Shown here: piece after piece, positions 1 through 6,899 of the stretch | How the letters are laid out: each line of letters opens with the position of its first letter | Numbering within the stretch: position 1 is the first letter of the stretch | Assembly (NCBI GenBank): GCA_030037515.1 | Contig: JASHRE010000025.1 | Location: 1-10,072 of the forward strand | DNA from: Candidatus Sulfotelmatobacter sp. | Lineage (GTDB): Bacteria > Acidobacteriota > Terriglobia > Terriglobales > Acidobacteriaceae | Length of the DNA stretch: 10,072 nucleotides | Reading direction: 5' to 3' | The notes under the pieces: generated by a model | Database searches by the model: none | What the model saw: only the letters and a program-made list of their open reading frames with translations | Told to the model about the DNA's origin: nothing | Program-made: the position numbers and the translations under genes

Positions 1-2913
1 ACCGGAGCTCATGGCATTCGTGCTGCCCCAGCCGGTACCGAAATATCCCGGAGAGTTGCTCATGCATTTTGACCAGGTGTAAGCGACCTGGCCCTCGAGA
101 CCGGTCCCCATTCTCTTTTGCAGGACCGCTTGCAGGGCGTTGTATTTCTGATCCGAATTCGACATGTTAGTTCCAGCCAAGGTCTCGGTACCCCCGAAGT
201 TAACGTTGTCTGCGAGGTAGAGAGACCCAGGCGTTCCTCCGCCCAGGAACGGACCCGGCGTAACGTTCACGATGGGGTCGCCCGCACCGGCAATTTTGCC
301 TGAAGCATCCAGTGGAATCGACTGCGCGATATCTTCAAAGTTCAGCAAGTGCGCTCCCCGTTCGCCGACATATCCGATCTGGGCGGTCAAGGTGTTGGTG
401 AACTGATGCTGAATGGTAAGGTTCCACTGATCGATCATCGCGGGCTTAAAATGCTGATCAAACACGCGGATTCGGTTCCCCGCGTAGCAACTGAAAACAA
501 TGCCTTGGGGGCACGACGCCGCGCTGCTAGAGCCGCCAAATCCGTTGGAGAGCGTTCCGATGCCTCCCGCAGCGTATTGTTCTAGAACGCCGAAGGGCAG
601 ATTCATATTGAGTTCTTCGTTGCTGCCGCCGCCTTCCATAAACTCGGAGATGCCAAATCCGCCGCGGAATACGGTTTTTCCTCCCAGGCCGGCGGGAGCC
701 CAGGAGACACCGACCCTAGGCTGCCAGTCACCAATGCCTGTGTAGTTGTAATAGAGCGCCTGATTCGGGAATTTGGTCGTTCCATCGACGCCGGTCGCCG
801 TGTAGATGGTGCCGGTGTAAAGGCCGAAGTTAACGGCACGATTGTCAATTTCGGCCATGGGCGTGTGATCCTCGAAGCGCAGTCCTAAGTTCAAAGTGAG
901 TGTGTTGGTTACACGCCAATCATCCTGCCCAAAAGCGCCAAACACATTGCCTCGAAGTTCCGCCGGCTGGCCCACCTGGCCGCCGAAATCACGCGGTGAA
1001 CCCGTTCCACCAGCGACGTTGCCTAACCAAAAATCGGCCAATCCCGACCCGGTGGCAGTGGCGATGCTCAGAGTGCCGAGTATGCCGTCATTTCCGGCGT
1101 AAATGTAATTCTGTTGCTCGCGGACGAATTGGAAGCCGGTTTTAAACTGATGGCGACCACGAGTCCAAATGAGGTTGTCTTCGTACTGGATCTGGCCATC
1201 ATGGAATTCCTGGATCAGATTTTCGAGGCCCAGGGACGCGCTTCCTCCGTTGCTGCCAGTAATGTTCAACTCCACCAACCCCGGAGCCTGTGCGTTGCCG
1301 CCAGAGATACCAAGCTGCTCGCTGATATCGCCCAGAGAAGAAGTCGGCGTCAGACGCTGGTTGTACCGAACGTGGTTGTATCCGACTCGGGCTTCGTTGA
1401 GCAGATTCGCGCTAATGGATCGCGTCCAATCGACGGCGACGTTGTTAACTGGTTCGTCGCTTCCTTCCCCGGCCCCCGCATTGCAGAAAACGCAGCCTGT
1501 GAAGGTTGGCTGCACGAGATCCATCTGCGACCAGCGGGCAAACAAGTGATCATTCTGTGAGGCGACGTAATCAACTTTCAGATCACCCTGGTTGTTATTT
1601 AGATCATTGCCGCTGTTATAGAAGAGGTTATTAGCGGTGAGAGTGTTGACCGCCGGCAGCGGATAGTACTTGGTGTCGTTGAAGATGTTCTGAGCGACCG
1701 GATCGATGGTGTAACCAGCATTGGCGAGGTTATTATTCGGAATGGGCTGTCCAGCGTTAGGACCGTTGGGATAAACAAGCTGAGTGATTGTTGTGACACT
1801 CGAAGGCACTCCGGTGCATACGCCGGAACTGTTGAATGTCCCACCGAAGCCGGTGCAAAGCTGGCCGAAATCTCCCGTGCGCGCTTGCGAAGTTAGCACT
1901 TGCGCACCCGTTGGGCCAGCATTGACCAAACGCTGCGCCTGGTAATCGGCAAAGAAAAACAACTTGTTCTTAACAATCGGTCCGCCAATTGTTCCGCCAA
2001 ACTGGTTGTAGCGAAGTTCCGGTTTCAGTGCGACGCCTTGCGAGTCGAATCCAATTGTTCCCGGGGGCTCCACGCCGCGGGTCCATCCGGCCGAAGCCAA
2101 GTTGGCGTCGAGTGCATCGTTGCGAAAGAACTCAAATAAATCGCCGTGAAAGCTATTGGTACCGGATTTGATGCTGGCACTAACGATCCCACCCTGATAA
2201 TTCCCGAACTCGGCCGACGCGTTCTGCGTGATCAGGTTGAACTCTTGGATCGCATCAATCCCCGGCGTATAGCCGACTTCGTTGTTTTTGTCTTCGCTGT
2301 TGAGGATTCCGTCGATCAAGTACTCGTTCGCCTGCTCGCGATTTCCATTAATGTAGGGGCGATCGGCGCTGGGCATGCTCTGCGGCTGCCGCATGCCGTC
2401 GGGATCGACGGAGGTCGAGCCCGGAGCGAGCAGAGTCAACTGCAGGTAGTTGCGCGACGCAAGCGGCAGGCTGACGTTCGTATTGGCGTCAATCAGCGTG
2501 CTAACGTCGACGCTCTCCGTCTGCAGGATCGGTGCGGCGCCGCTCACTTCGACCGTTTCAGTGACTTTGCCGACTTGCATCTTCAGATCGACACGCGCGG
2601 TTTGATTGAGGGTCAAGGTAAAGGGAGGTTGCACCGCTGTTTGAAAGCCTGACGCAGTGACTTTGACTGTGTAGGTTCCGACTGGAACACGCGGGATGTT
2701 GTAAGCACCGCTTGAATTCGTTTGTGCGGTCCAGGTCGTTCCGCGCTCGGTATCGGTCGCGGTCGCGGTCGCTCCGGCGATTGGCGCACCACTTGGATCG
2801 GTGACCGTCCCTACAATTCCAGCCGTCACTTCCTGGGCCCAGGTAGGAACCATTGCACCCGCGAGCCCCACCGCAAGGAGAAGAACCGTCAATTTCCACA
2901 CCGGCTTTCTCAT
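1..2913 (-). CDS. TonB-dependent receptor, Oar-like, with N-terminal carboxypeptidase-regulatory domain (partial, C-terminus beyond window)
   Basis: Outer-membrane receptor of the Oar-like TonB-dependent family common in Acidobacteriota; the family imports large ligands, often glycans or siderophores, using energy from TonB/ExbBD. I translated the minus strand by hand: 971 codons without a stop up to the left edge, so the C-terminal barrel is missing (complete relatives are roughly 1100-1200 residues). A signal peptide occupies residues 1-26 (MRK start, hydrophobic LTVLLLAVGLAGAM, cleavage after TWA). A CarboxypepD_reg/CnaB-like fold follows at about 29-112 (GIVGTVTDPSGAPIAGA; GAYNIPRVPVGTYTVKVTA). 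The plug spans about 120-260 and includes NEYLIDG at 196-202 and DAIQEFNLIT. The rest is beta-barrel, with repeated patterns such as GGTIGGPIVKNKLFFFADYQ and FGQDDWRVTNTLTLNLGLRF. The start is supported by AAGGAGG 8 bases upstream. It is transcribed divergently from the GntR regulator, which may control it (inference). The substrate cannot be read from sequence. Confidence 0.95.
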   Translation of the reverse strand, partial: MRKPVWKLTVLLLAVGLAGAMVPTWAQEVTAGIVGTVTDPSGAPIAGATATATDTERGTTWTAQTNSSGAYNIPRVPVGTYTVKVTASGFQTAVQPPFTLTLNQTARVDLKMQVGKVTETVEVSGAAPILQTESVDVSTLIDANTNVSLPLASRNYLQLTLLAPGSTSVDPDGMRQPQSMPSADRPYINGNREQANEYLIDGILNSEDKNNEVGYTPGIDAIQEFNLITQNASAEFGNYQGGIVSASIKSGTNSFHGDLFEFFRNDALDANLASAGWTRGVEPPGTIGFDSQGVALKPELRYNQFGGTIGGPIVKNKLFFFADYQAQRLVNAGPTGAQVLTSQARTGDFGQLCTGFGGTFNSSGVCTGVPSSVTTITQLVYPNGPNAGQPIPNNNLANAGYTIDPVAQNIFNDTKYYPLPAVNTLTANNLFYNSGNDLNNNQGDLKVDYVASQNDHLFARWSQMDLVQPTFTGCVFCNAGAGEGSDEPVNNVAVDWTRSISANLLNEARVGYNHVRYNQRLTPTSSLGDISEQLGISGGNAQAPGLVELNITGSNGGSASLGLENLIQEFHDGQIQYEDNLIWTRGRHQFKTGFQFVREQQNYIYAGNDGILGTLSIATATGSGLADFWLGNVAGGTGSPRDFGGQVGQPAELRGNVFGAFGQDDWRVTNTLTLNLGLRFEDHTPMAEIDNRAVNFGLYTGTIYTATGVDGTTKFPNQALYYNYTGIGDWQPRVGVSWAPAGLGGKTVFRGGFGISEFMEGGGSNEELNMNLPFGVLEQYAAGGIGTLSNGFGGSSSAASCPQGIVFSCYAGNRIRVFDQHFKPAMIDQWNLTIQHQFTNTLTAQIGYVGERGAHLLNFEDIAQSIPLDASGKIAGAGDPIVNVTPGPFLGGGTPGSLYLADNVNFGGTETLAGTNMSNSDQKYNALQAVLQKRMGTGLEGQVAYTWSKCMSNSPGYFGTGWGSTNAMSSG

Positions 2914-2921
2914 AGCACAAC

Positions 2922-2928
2922 CCTCCTT
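2922..2928 (-). promoter_or_regulatory. Ribosome binding site of the TonB-dependent receptor
   Basis: On the minus strand the sequence reads AAGGAGG, a near-perfect match to the 16S rRNA 3' end, followed by 8 bases and then ATG at 2913. It fixes the receptor start at 2913, directly before a recognisable signal peptide. Confidence 0.85.
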
Positions 2929-2983
2929 GACGCATTGGCAATTTTGCCGTGCGAATCAGCCCGATAAATAAATTCGACAGTAC

Positions 2984-2993
2984 GCTATATAGC
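2984..2993. repeat. Palindrome GCTATATAGC, possible operator
   Basis: A perfect 10-bp palindrome overlapping the predicted -10 of the receptor gene. The same 8-bp core, CTATATAG, recurs at 3318-3325 next to the divergent gntR-type gene. It could be an operator for the neighbouring regulator, or simply a TA-rich -10 element that is palindromic by chance. It does not match the GTNTANAC core I associate with HutC-type operators. Confidence 0.3.
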
Positions 2994-3013
2994 ATCGCGA
3001 ACATGCTCGTCAA
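2986..3013 (-). promoter_or_regulatory. Putative sigma70-type promoter for the TonB-dependent receptor
   Basis: Minus-strand TTGACG (3013-3008, 5 of 6 to the -35 consensus), then a 16-base spacer, then TATATA (2991-2986, 4 of 6 to the -10 consensus). Transcription would start near 2979, giving a leader of about 65 bases before the ATG at 2913. The -10 lies inside the perfect palindrome GCTATATAGC (2984-2993), so a repressor at that site would block the promoter. Not experimentally shown; acidobacterial promoters are poorly characterised. Confidence 0.45.
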
Positions 3014-3242
3014 GAAAAAAATATCGTGGGACTCATTTTTCTGTGGACAAATTCCCAAAAACTCTATATCACGGTTCAGAAGAGGGTTTGTGGTAGGACA
3101 TGAGCACTGCATTCCGTCGCTGCTAATAATTGCGATCATTGTCACTAACAATCTTTATTTTCATGGTTTTAGCTCGACGCTACAATATGGCTTTACACCA
3201 TTTCGTAGAGAACGCTACTTTCCCTCGATGTAAGTGCACTAT

Positions 3243-3272
3243 AGCAATTGGGGGAGGTCGGACCCAATTGCT
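3243..3272. repeat. Perfect 10-bp inverted repeat with 10-base gap
   Basis: AGCAATTGGG (3243-3252) and CCCAATTGCT (3263-3272) are exact reverse complements separated by 10 bases (GGAGGTCGGA). No T-run follows on either strand, so it is not a typical intrinsic terminator. It sits in the divergent spacer, upstream of the presumed gntR-type -10 element. Possible roles are a two-half-site operator, with arm centres 20 bp apart on one helix face, or an RNA hairpin if transcribed. The role is inferred; the symmetry is seen directly. Confidence 0.6.
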
Positions 3273-3316
3273 GGGAAGCCTGGCAGATCGGATCGATATG
3301 CGCCTTCATTCCGTGA

Positions 3317-3326
3317 ACTATATAGT
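3317..3326 (+). promoter_or_regulatory. Putative -10 element/palindrome upstream of the GntR-type regulator
   Basis: ACTATATAGT is a perfect 10-bp palindrome. It contains TATAGT (3321-3326), which matches 5 of 6 bases of the -10 consensus, about 98 bases before the ATG at 3424. I see no good -35 at 16-18 bases upstream and no extended -10, so the promoter would be weak or activator-dependent. The core CTATATAG is shared with the palindrome over the receptor's predicted -10. Confidence 0.3.
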
Positions 3327-3423
3327 GTTACAGGGAGGCGCGAAAAATCGATTTAGAGGTCGCGGGAGGAAATCGACGGTTGCGGGTTTCCAAACAACAG
3401 CTATTTCTTAGAGATTCCGATCT

Positions 3424-4146
3424 ATGTCGAGCAATCATCGCAACGGCACACCGGCATACCAGCGCATTCAGAACGCGATCCGCAAACGCATCGAGTTGGC
3501 ACATCTGCGCCCTGGGGATACCGTTCCCTCAGAGCGCGAACTTGCCAAAATCCATAAAGTGAGCCTGATGACCGCCCGACATGCTCTCGTGGGTTTAGAG
3601 CGCGAAGGACTGGTCGAGCGTCGACGCGGCTCCGGCACGTTCGTGGCAGCTCCGAAGATCCATTTCAACAAACTGATGAGCTACAGCGAACACATGTCCA
3701 GCCGCGGGCTGACGCCGCGCTCGCGGGTGCTGCTGTCGAAAATCATCGACAGCGAACCCGAGGTTGCTGCGAGACTTGGTCTGCCGCCAACCAGCGCGCT
3801 GGTCAAGATCGAGCGATTGCGTCTCACTGGCGAAGAGCCGTTTGCACTCGAAACATGTCATTTGCCGGCTGCAGATTTTGCTCAGGTCGTGAATGCCCCC
3901 CTAGGCAGGGCTTCTCTGTTCGCGACGTTGGAGCACGAGCACGGCGTGGAACTCGCCTACGCGGATGAAGAAGTCGACGCGACAGCCGCAGAAGGCCGAG
4001 TGGCGGAATTGCTGGAGGTGAAGCAGGGCTACCCGGTGCTGCGAATCAGGCAGGTAATCTACTCGACTAAAGTCAAGACCATCATGTATGTAATAGGTCT
4101 CTACCGTTCAGAACATCACAGACTCATGATCCGACGCTTCCGTTGA
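3424..4146 (+). CDS. GntR-family transcriptional regulator, HutC subfamily, UTRA domain
   Basis: Cytoplasmic one-component regulator of 240 residues, the usual length for HutC-type GntR proteins. A winged helix-turn-helix covers about residues 8-75, with the family signatures PAYQRIQNAIRKRIE, LRPGDTVPSERELAK, VSLMTARHALVGLEREGLVERRRGSGTFV. A UTRA effector domain (chorismate-lyase fold) covers about 95-235, with ARLGLPPTSALVKIERLRL, EEPFALETCHLP and a C-terminal YRSEHHRLMIRRFR strand. UTRA domains typically bind sugar phosphates, histidine intermediates or other small metabolites; the ligand here is unknown. A TAG at 3409-3411 closes the frame upstream, so ATG 3424 is the first possible ATG start, although the ribosome binding site there is weak. 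It is divergent to the TonB-dependent receptor and may autoregulate and control that gene (inference). Confidence 0.93.
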   Translation: MSSNHRNGTPAYQRIQNAIRKRIELAHLRPGDTVPSERELAKIHKVSLMTARHALVGLEREGLVERRRGSGTFVAAPKIHFNKLMSYSEHMSSRGLTPRSRVLLSKIIDSEPEVAARLGLPPTSALVKIERLRLTGEEPFALETCHLPAADFAQVVNAPLGRASLFATLEHEHGVELAYADEEVDATAAEGRVAELLEVKQGYPVLRIRQVIYSTKVKTIMYVIGLYRSEHHRLMIRRFR

Positions 4147-4270
4147 ATCGCGGCAAGTGGGTACGCAGCGTGGGAATTTCGGTTGATGGACCGTTCTCGA
4201 GAATCAGGAACAAATCGTCTTTGTAGTCAAAATTCCAGGACCCATGTGCCGGCAGTGGAGGGGCATATAG
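4124..4270 (-). other. Short protein-like open frame without a start codon, possible gene remnant
   Basis: Between an in-frame TAA at 4271-4273 and a TGA at 4124-4126 the minus strand is open for 48 codons. The product has a natural-looking composition (GSWNFDYKDDLFLILENG, then IPTLRTHLPRFNGS). There is no ATG or GTG, only CTG and TTG, and no ribosome binding site. It overlaps the end of the regulator gene by 23 bases. It may be a decayed fragment or a chance frame; I do not recognise the family. Confidence 0.15.
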
Positions 4271-4362
4271 TTAAATCGTTAAATCAGATTTGCGCGGTAC
4301 AGTTAGTTAGAACGTCTCCCGACGTGACGATAGGGTAGAGCGATCACTTGGCTCTAAAATCC

Positions 4363-4391
4363 ATTCCTGATCGACTCGTAAAAATCGGAAT
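4363..4391 (-). terminator. Weak possible terminator after the permease operon
   Basis: ATTCC-T-GAT (4363-4371) pairs with ATCGGAAT (4384-4391): an 8-bp stem with one bulged base and a 12-base loop. It lies 25 bases past the stop of the last permease gene. On the minus strand the hairpin is followed by GGATTTTAG, only a short T-run. The stem is AT-rich and the loop large, so termination efficiency is doubtful. Confidence 0.2.
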
Positions 4392-4415
4392 ACGCTAGCT
4401 TTTGGCGGTGACTGG

Positions 4416-6887
4416 TTACTCGTGGCGAAGAGCCGCCATGGGATCGACCTTCGCTGCGCGTCGCGCGGGAATGTAGGAGGCTACGAGCGCAGCCGCGACC
4501 AGTATGCTCACCACCGCGAGGAAGGTAAGCGGATCGGCGGGTCTAACCGCGAACAGCAGGCTGGAGATCAGCGGTGTCAACCACAGCGCGCCGATTCCAC
4601 CGAGCACGACGCCGCCGACTGCCAACCGCAGACCCTCGCCTTCGACGAGACGCAGGATCTCTGACGGGCGTGCGCCGAGCGCCATCCGAACACCAATCTC
4701 GTGCGTGCGCTGCGTGACCGAATAATGCATCACTCCGTAAATCCCGATCGTAGCCAGGAGCAGCGCCAACGCTGAGAACAGGCCGAAGAGCCAGGTCTGG
4801 AAACGGCGGGGTGCGAGTTGATCGGACAGCAGGTCCTCGACGGTGCTTACCCGCGAGAGGACTGCCGTCGAATCTTCCGCTCGAACCGCGCTGCGTAGAT
4901 TGGCGGACAGTGCGCGCGGGTCGCCCGCCGCCCGCACGACTAGGTCTTCCGTAATGTTCGCGCCTGCCTGCCGATACCACTCGAACACATGCGGAGTGGG
5001 AGCATATTCCAGACCGCTGCGATGCATGTTGCCCACCACTCCAATAATCGTGACCCATTCATCGTTCTGCCCGCGCGCATCCTGGCCCTTGATGTGCGCG
5101 CCAATCGGATCCTGATTAGGCCAATACCGCCGCGCCATGCTCTCGTCAATAATGGCGACCAGGGGTGACACGGCAGTATCTCGGTCCGCGAAATACCGCC
5201 CTTTCAGCAGAGTGCTGCCGATCGCTTGAAAATAATCGGCGCTCACGGTCTTCCAGCTCAGGGGTGCCGACTGATCTTTCGAGTCAGTTTGCCGTCCTTC
5301 GATCGCACGCAACCCCAGGAGATTGGGCGGTCCAAGCTCGAAGAGGTCATTGATCGCTCCCACAGCCTCCACTCCCGGCAGCGTCCGCAGGCGTTCCAGC
5401 ACCTGTTGGTGTAGTGCCATCAGCCGTGCCGGGGCGGCTTCAGGGAGAGTCATGTGCAGCGTGAGCACATGACGTGGCTCGAAGCCGGGATCGACGGCTT
5501 CCACCGCCAGGAAGCTGCGCAGCAACAAGCCCGCGCCCGTGAGGAGCACGAGCGCCACCGCGAACTCCGTTACCACCAGCACGTTGTGGGCGCGCCGGAG
5601 CGCGCGGGATGCAGTCGACCCACGCGTATTCGTACCGAGGCCTTCTGGCGCGTTGCCTCCTGAGAATTGGATGGCGGGACCGACTCCAAAAAGCACCGTC
5701 GTGAGCACCGAAAGCAGAAATGTGAATGCCAACACGGGCCTGCTGATTCCCGCCTGCTCCAGGCGCGGAATGTCGGCGGGCGCCGACGCAACCAGCACGT
5801 GCACACTGCCATAAGCCAGCACCAGCGCGAGCGCGGCGGCGATTAGGGAGAGTAGGAATCCTTCGGTGAGCAGTTGCCGCACCAGTCTTCCGCGGTGCGC
5901 GCCGAGCGCCGCGCGGATCGCCATCTCGCGTTCCCTCTTGGCGCCGCGCGCCAGCATCAGGTTCGCGACGTTGGTGCAGGCGATCAAGAGCACGCAGAAG
6001 ACAGCGACGAACAACAGGTTCAACGCCAGCCGAATATTGCCGCTCAGTTGCACCCGCAGCGGCATCAGGTGGAGGGCCGCCATTCGAAACTTGTCGGGCT
6101 CCGACTGCGCCAATCGCTGCAGCAGCGTTTCGCTTTCCCTCTGCGCCTGAGCCGGCGTGACGCCGCGCCGTAGCCTGCCAATTACCTGCCAGCGTTCAAA
6201 GAAGAACCGTGAGTAGTTCGCGGCTGCGGAACCGCGATCGAGGTTTCTGCCAAGCGCCGGATCATCCCAGTACGCATTGGTCGTGATCGGTGCCCAGAAC
6301 GTCTGGTCGCGTGCCGGAAATTGAAACCTCTCCGGCATGACGCCGATGATCTGGAATTCCGCTCCATTGATGGAGAGCGACTCGCCCAAAACGTCGCGGG
6401 CACTGCCGAAGCGCCGCTTCCAAAACCCGTGACTCAGTACCACGACGCGTTCCTCTCGCTCCTGCTCCTCCGCCGTGAACGTGCGGCCGAGCTGCGGCGG
6501 AACTCCCATCAGCGGAATGAGGTTGGCCGAAACCCAGGCGCCCTGCATTTGCTCGGGCTCGCCCTCGGCGTTCAGCACGGCCCGGGAATAGCCACTGTCG
6601 CGATAATAGATCGCCAGGTCTTCAAAGCTGCGGGCCTGTGCCCGGAAGGGAGCGAAGTCCTCGTAGAGGAAGCCGCCATTCTCCTGATCATCGGCATCGG
6701 CGAGCAGAATCAATCGCGCCGAATCGTGGTAGGGCAAGTCTCTCAATATGACCGCTTCAATCACGCTGAAAATCGCGCTATTGGCGCCCATGCCTAGCGC
6801 GAGCGTTAGCACGGCAACTGCAGTGAATCCGAGACTCTTCCGCAGCTGACGCAATGCGAAACGAAGATCCTGCAAGAATCCCGTCAT
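4416..6887 (-). CDS. ADOP-family permease (MacB periplasmic core / FtsX), second gene of the pair
   Basis: Inner-membrane protein of 823 residues, the typical length of acidobacterial duplicated orphan permeases. The family resembles MacB efflux permeases fused in tandem; its substrates are largely unknown and drug or lipid/peptide export is presumed. The N-terminal signature is QDLRFALRQLRKSLGF with a first transmembrane helix at about 22-48. MacB_PCD-like periplasmic domain one is about 50-270. FtsX part one, with three helices, is about 285-405 (ERAMAIRAALGA-like stretch at 319-330: REMAIRAALGA). A central helix lies at about 434-456, periplasmic domain two at about 470-690, and FtsX part two at about 697-810 (HEIGVRMALGA at 729-739). 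It ends in YIPARRAAKVDPMAALRHE. It is coupled to the upstream paralogue: 9-base gap, GAGGAG ribosome binding site overlapping that gene's stop, 5 bases before ATG. Its GC looks higher than the paralogue's. No ATPase gene is present in the window. Confidence 0.93.
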   Translation of the reverse strand: MTGFLQDLRFALRQLRKSLGFTAVAVLTLALGMGANSAIFSVIEAVILRDLPYHDSARLILLADADDQENGGFLYEDFAPFRAQARSFEDLAIYYRDSGYSRAVLNAEGEPEQMQGAWVSANLIPLMGVPPQLGRTFTAEEQEREERVVVLSHGFWKRRFGSARDVLGESLSINGAEFQIIGVMPERFQFPARDQTFWAPITTNAYWDDPALGRNLDRGSAAANYSRFFFERWQVIGRLRRGVTPAQAQRESETLLQRLAQSEPDKFRMAALHLMPLRVQLSGNIRLALNLLFVAVFCVLLIACTNVANLMLARGAKREREMAIRAALGAHRGRLVRQLLTEGFLLSLIAAALALVLAYGSVHVLVASAPADIPRLEQAGISRPVLAFTFLLSVLTTVLFGVGPAIQFSGGNAPEGLGTNTRGSTASRALRRAHNVLVVTEFAVALVLLTGAGLLLRSFLAVEAVDPGFEPRHVLTLHMTLPEAAPARLMALHQQVLERLRTLPGVEAVGAINDLFELGPPNLLGLRAIEGRQTDSKDQSAPLSWKTVSADYFQAIGSTLLKGRYFADRDTAVSPLVAIIDESMARRYWPNQDPIGAHIKGQDARGQNDEWVTIIGVVGNMHRSGLEYAPTPHVFEWYRQAGANITEDLVVRAAGDPRALSANLRSAVRAEDSTAVLSRVSTVEDLLSDQLAPRRFQTWLFGLFSALALLLATIGIYGVMHYSVTQRTHEIGVRMALGARPSEILRLVEGEGLRLAVGGVVLGGIGALWLTPLISSLLFAVRPADPLTFLAVVSILVAAALVASYIPARRAAKVDPMAALRHE

Positions 6888-6899
6888 GGTGACTCCTCA
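6888..6899 (-). promoter_or_regulatory. Stop/ribosome-binding-site overlap coupling the two permeases
   Basis: On the minus strand the upstream gene's TGA (6899-6897) merges with the motif GAGGAG (6898-6893), which lies 5 bases before the ATG at 6887. A ribosome finishing the first permease would be positioned to start the second, consistent with translational coupling and balanced amounts of the two proteins. Confidence 0.7.

Larger units (their letters stand above)
2914..3423. promoter_or_regulatory. Divergent intergenic control region between receptor and regulator
   Basis: 510 bases with no credible gene; open frames inside it on both strands look like chance frames. It is visibly AT-richer than its flanks, especially 2960-3200. 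It contains the receptor ribosome binding site and promoter, two CTATATAG palindromes whose centres lie 333 bases apart, and the 10-bp inverted repeat at 3243-3272. The length is generous for a simple divergent promoter pair and leaves room for several regulator sites. Confidence 0.7.

Noticed and set aside
2558..3151. A 197-codon minus-strand open frame starting in the divergent spacer
   Set aside because: It is out of frame with the receptor gene, which has a signal peptide, domain signatures and a strong ribosome binding site over the same bases; the alternative product is low-complexity and unrecognisable.
3380..3562. Plus-strand frame starting at TTG 3380 after GGAGG, overlapping the regulator start
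   Set aside because: The ribosome binding site is plausible, but the product runs out of frame through the conserved winged-helix region and looks like a shadow of it. A leader peptide role is possible but unsupported.
4270..4285. Tandem 8-bp direct repeat GTTAAATC x2
   Set aside because: Only two short copies with no further periodicity; no link to a mobile element or array could be seen.
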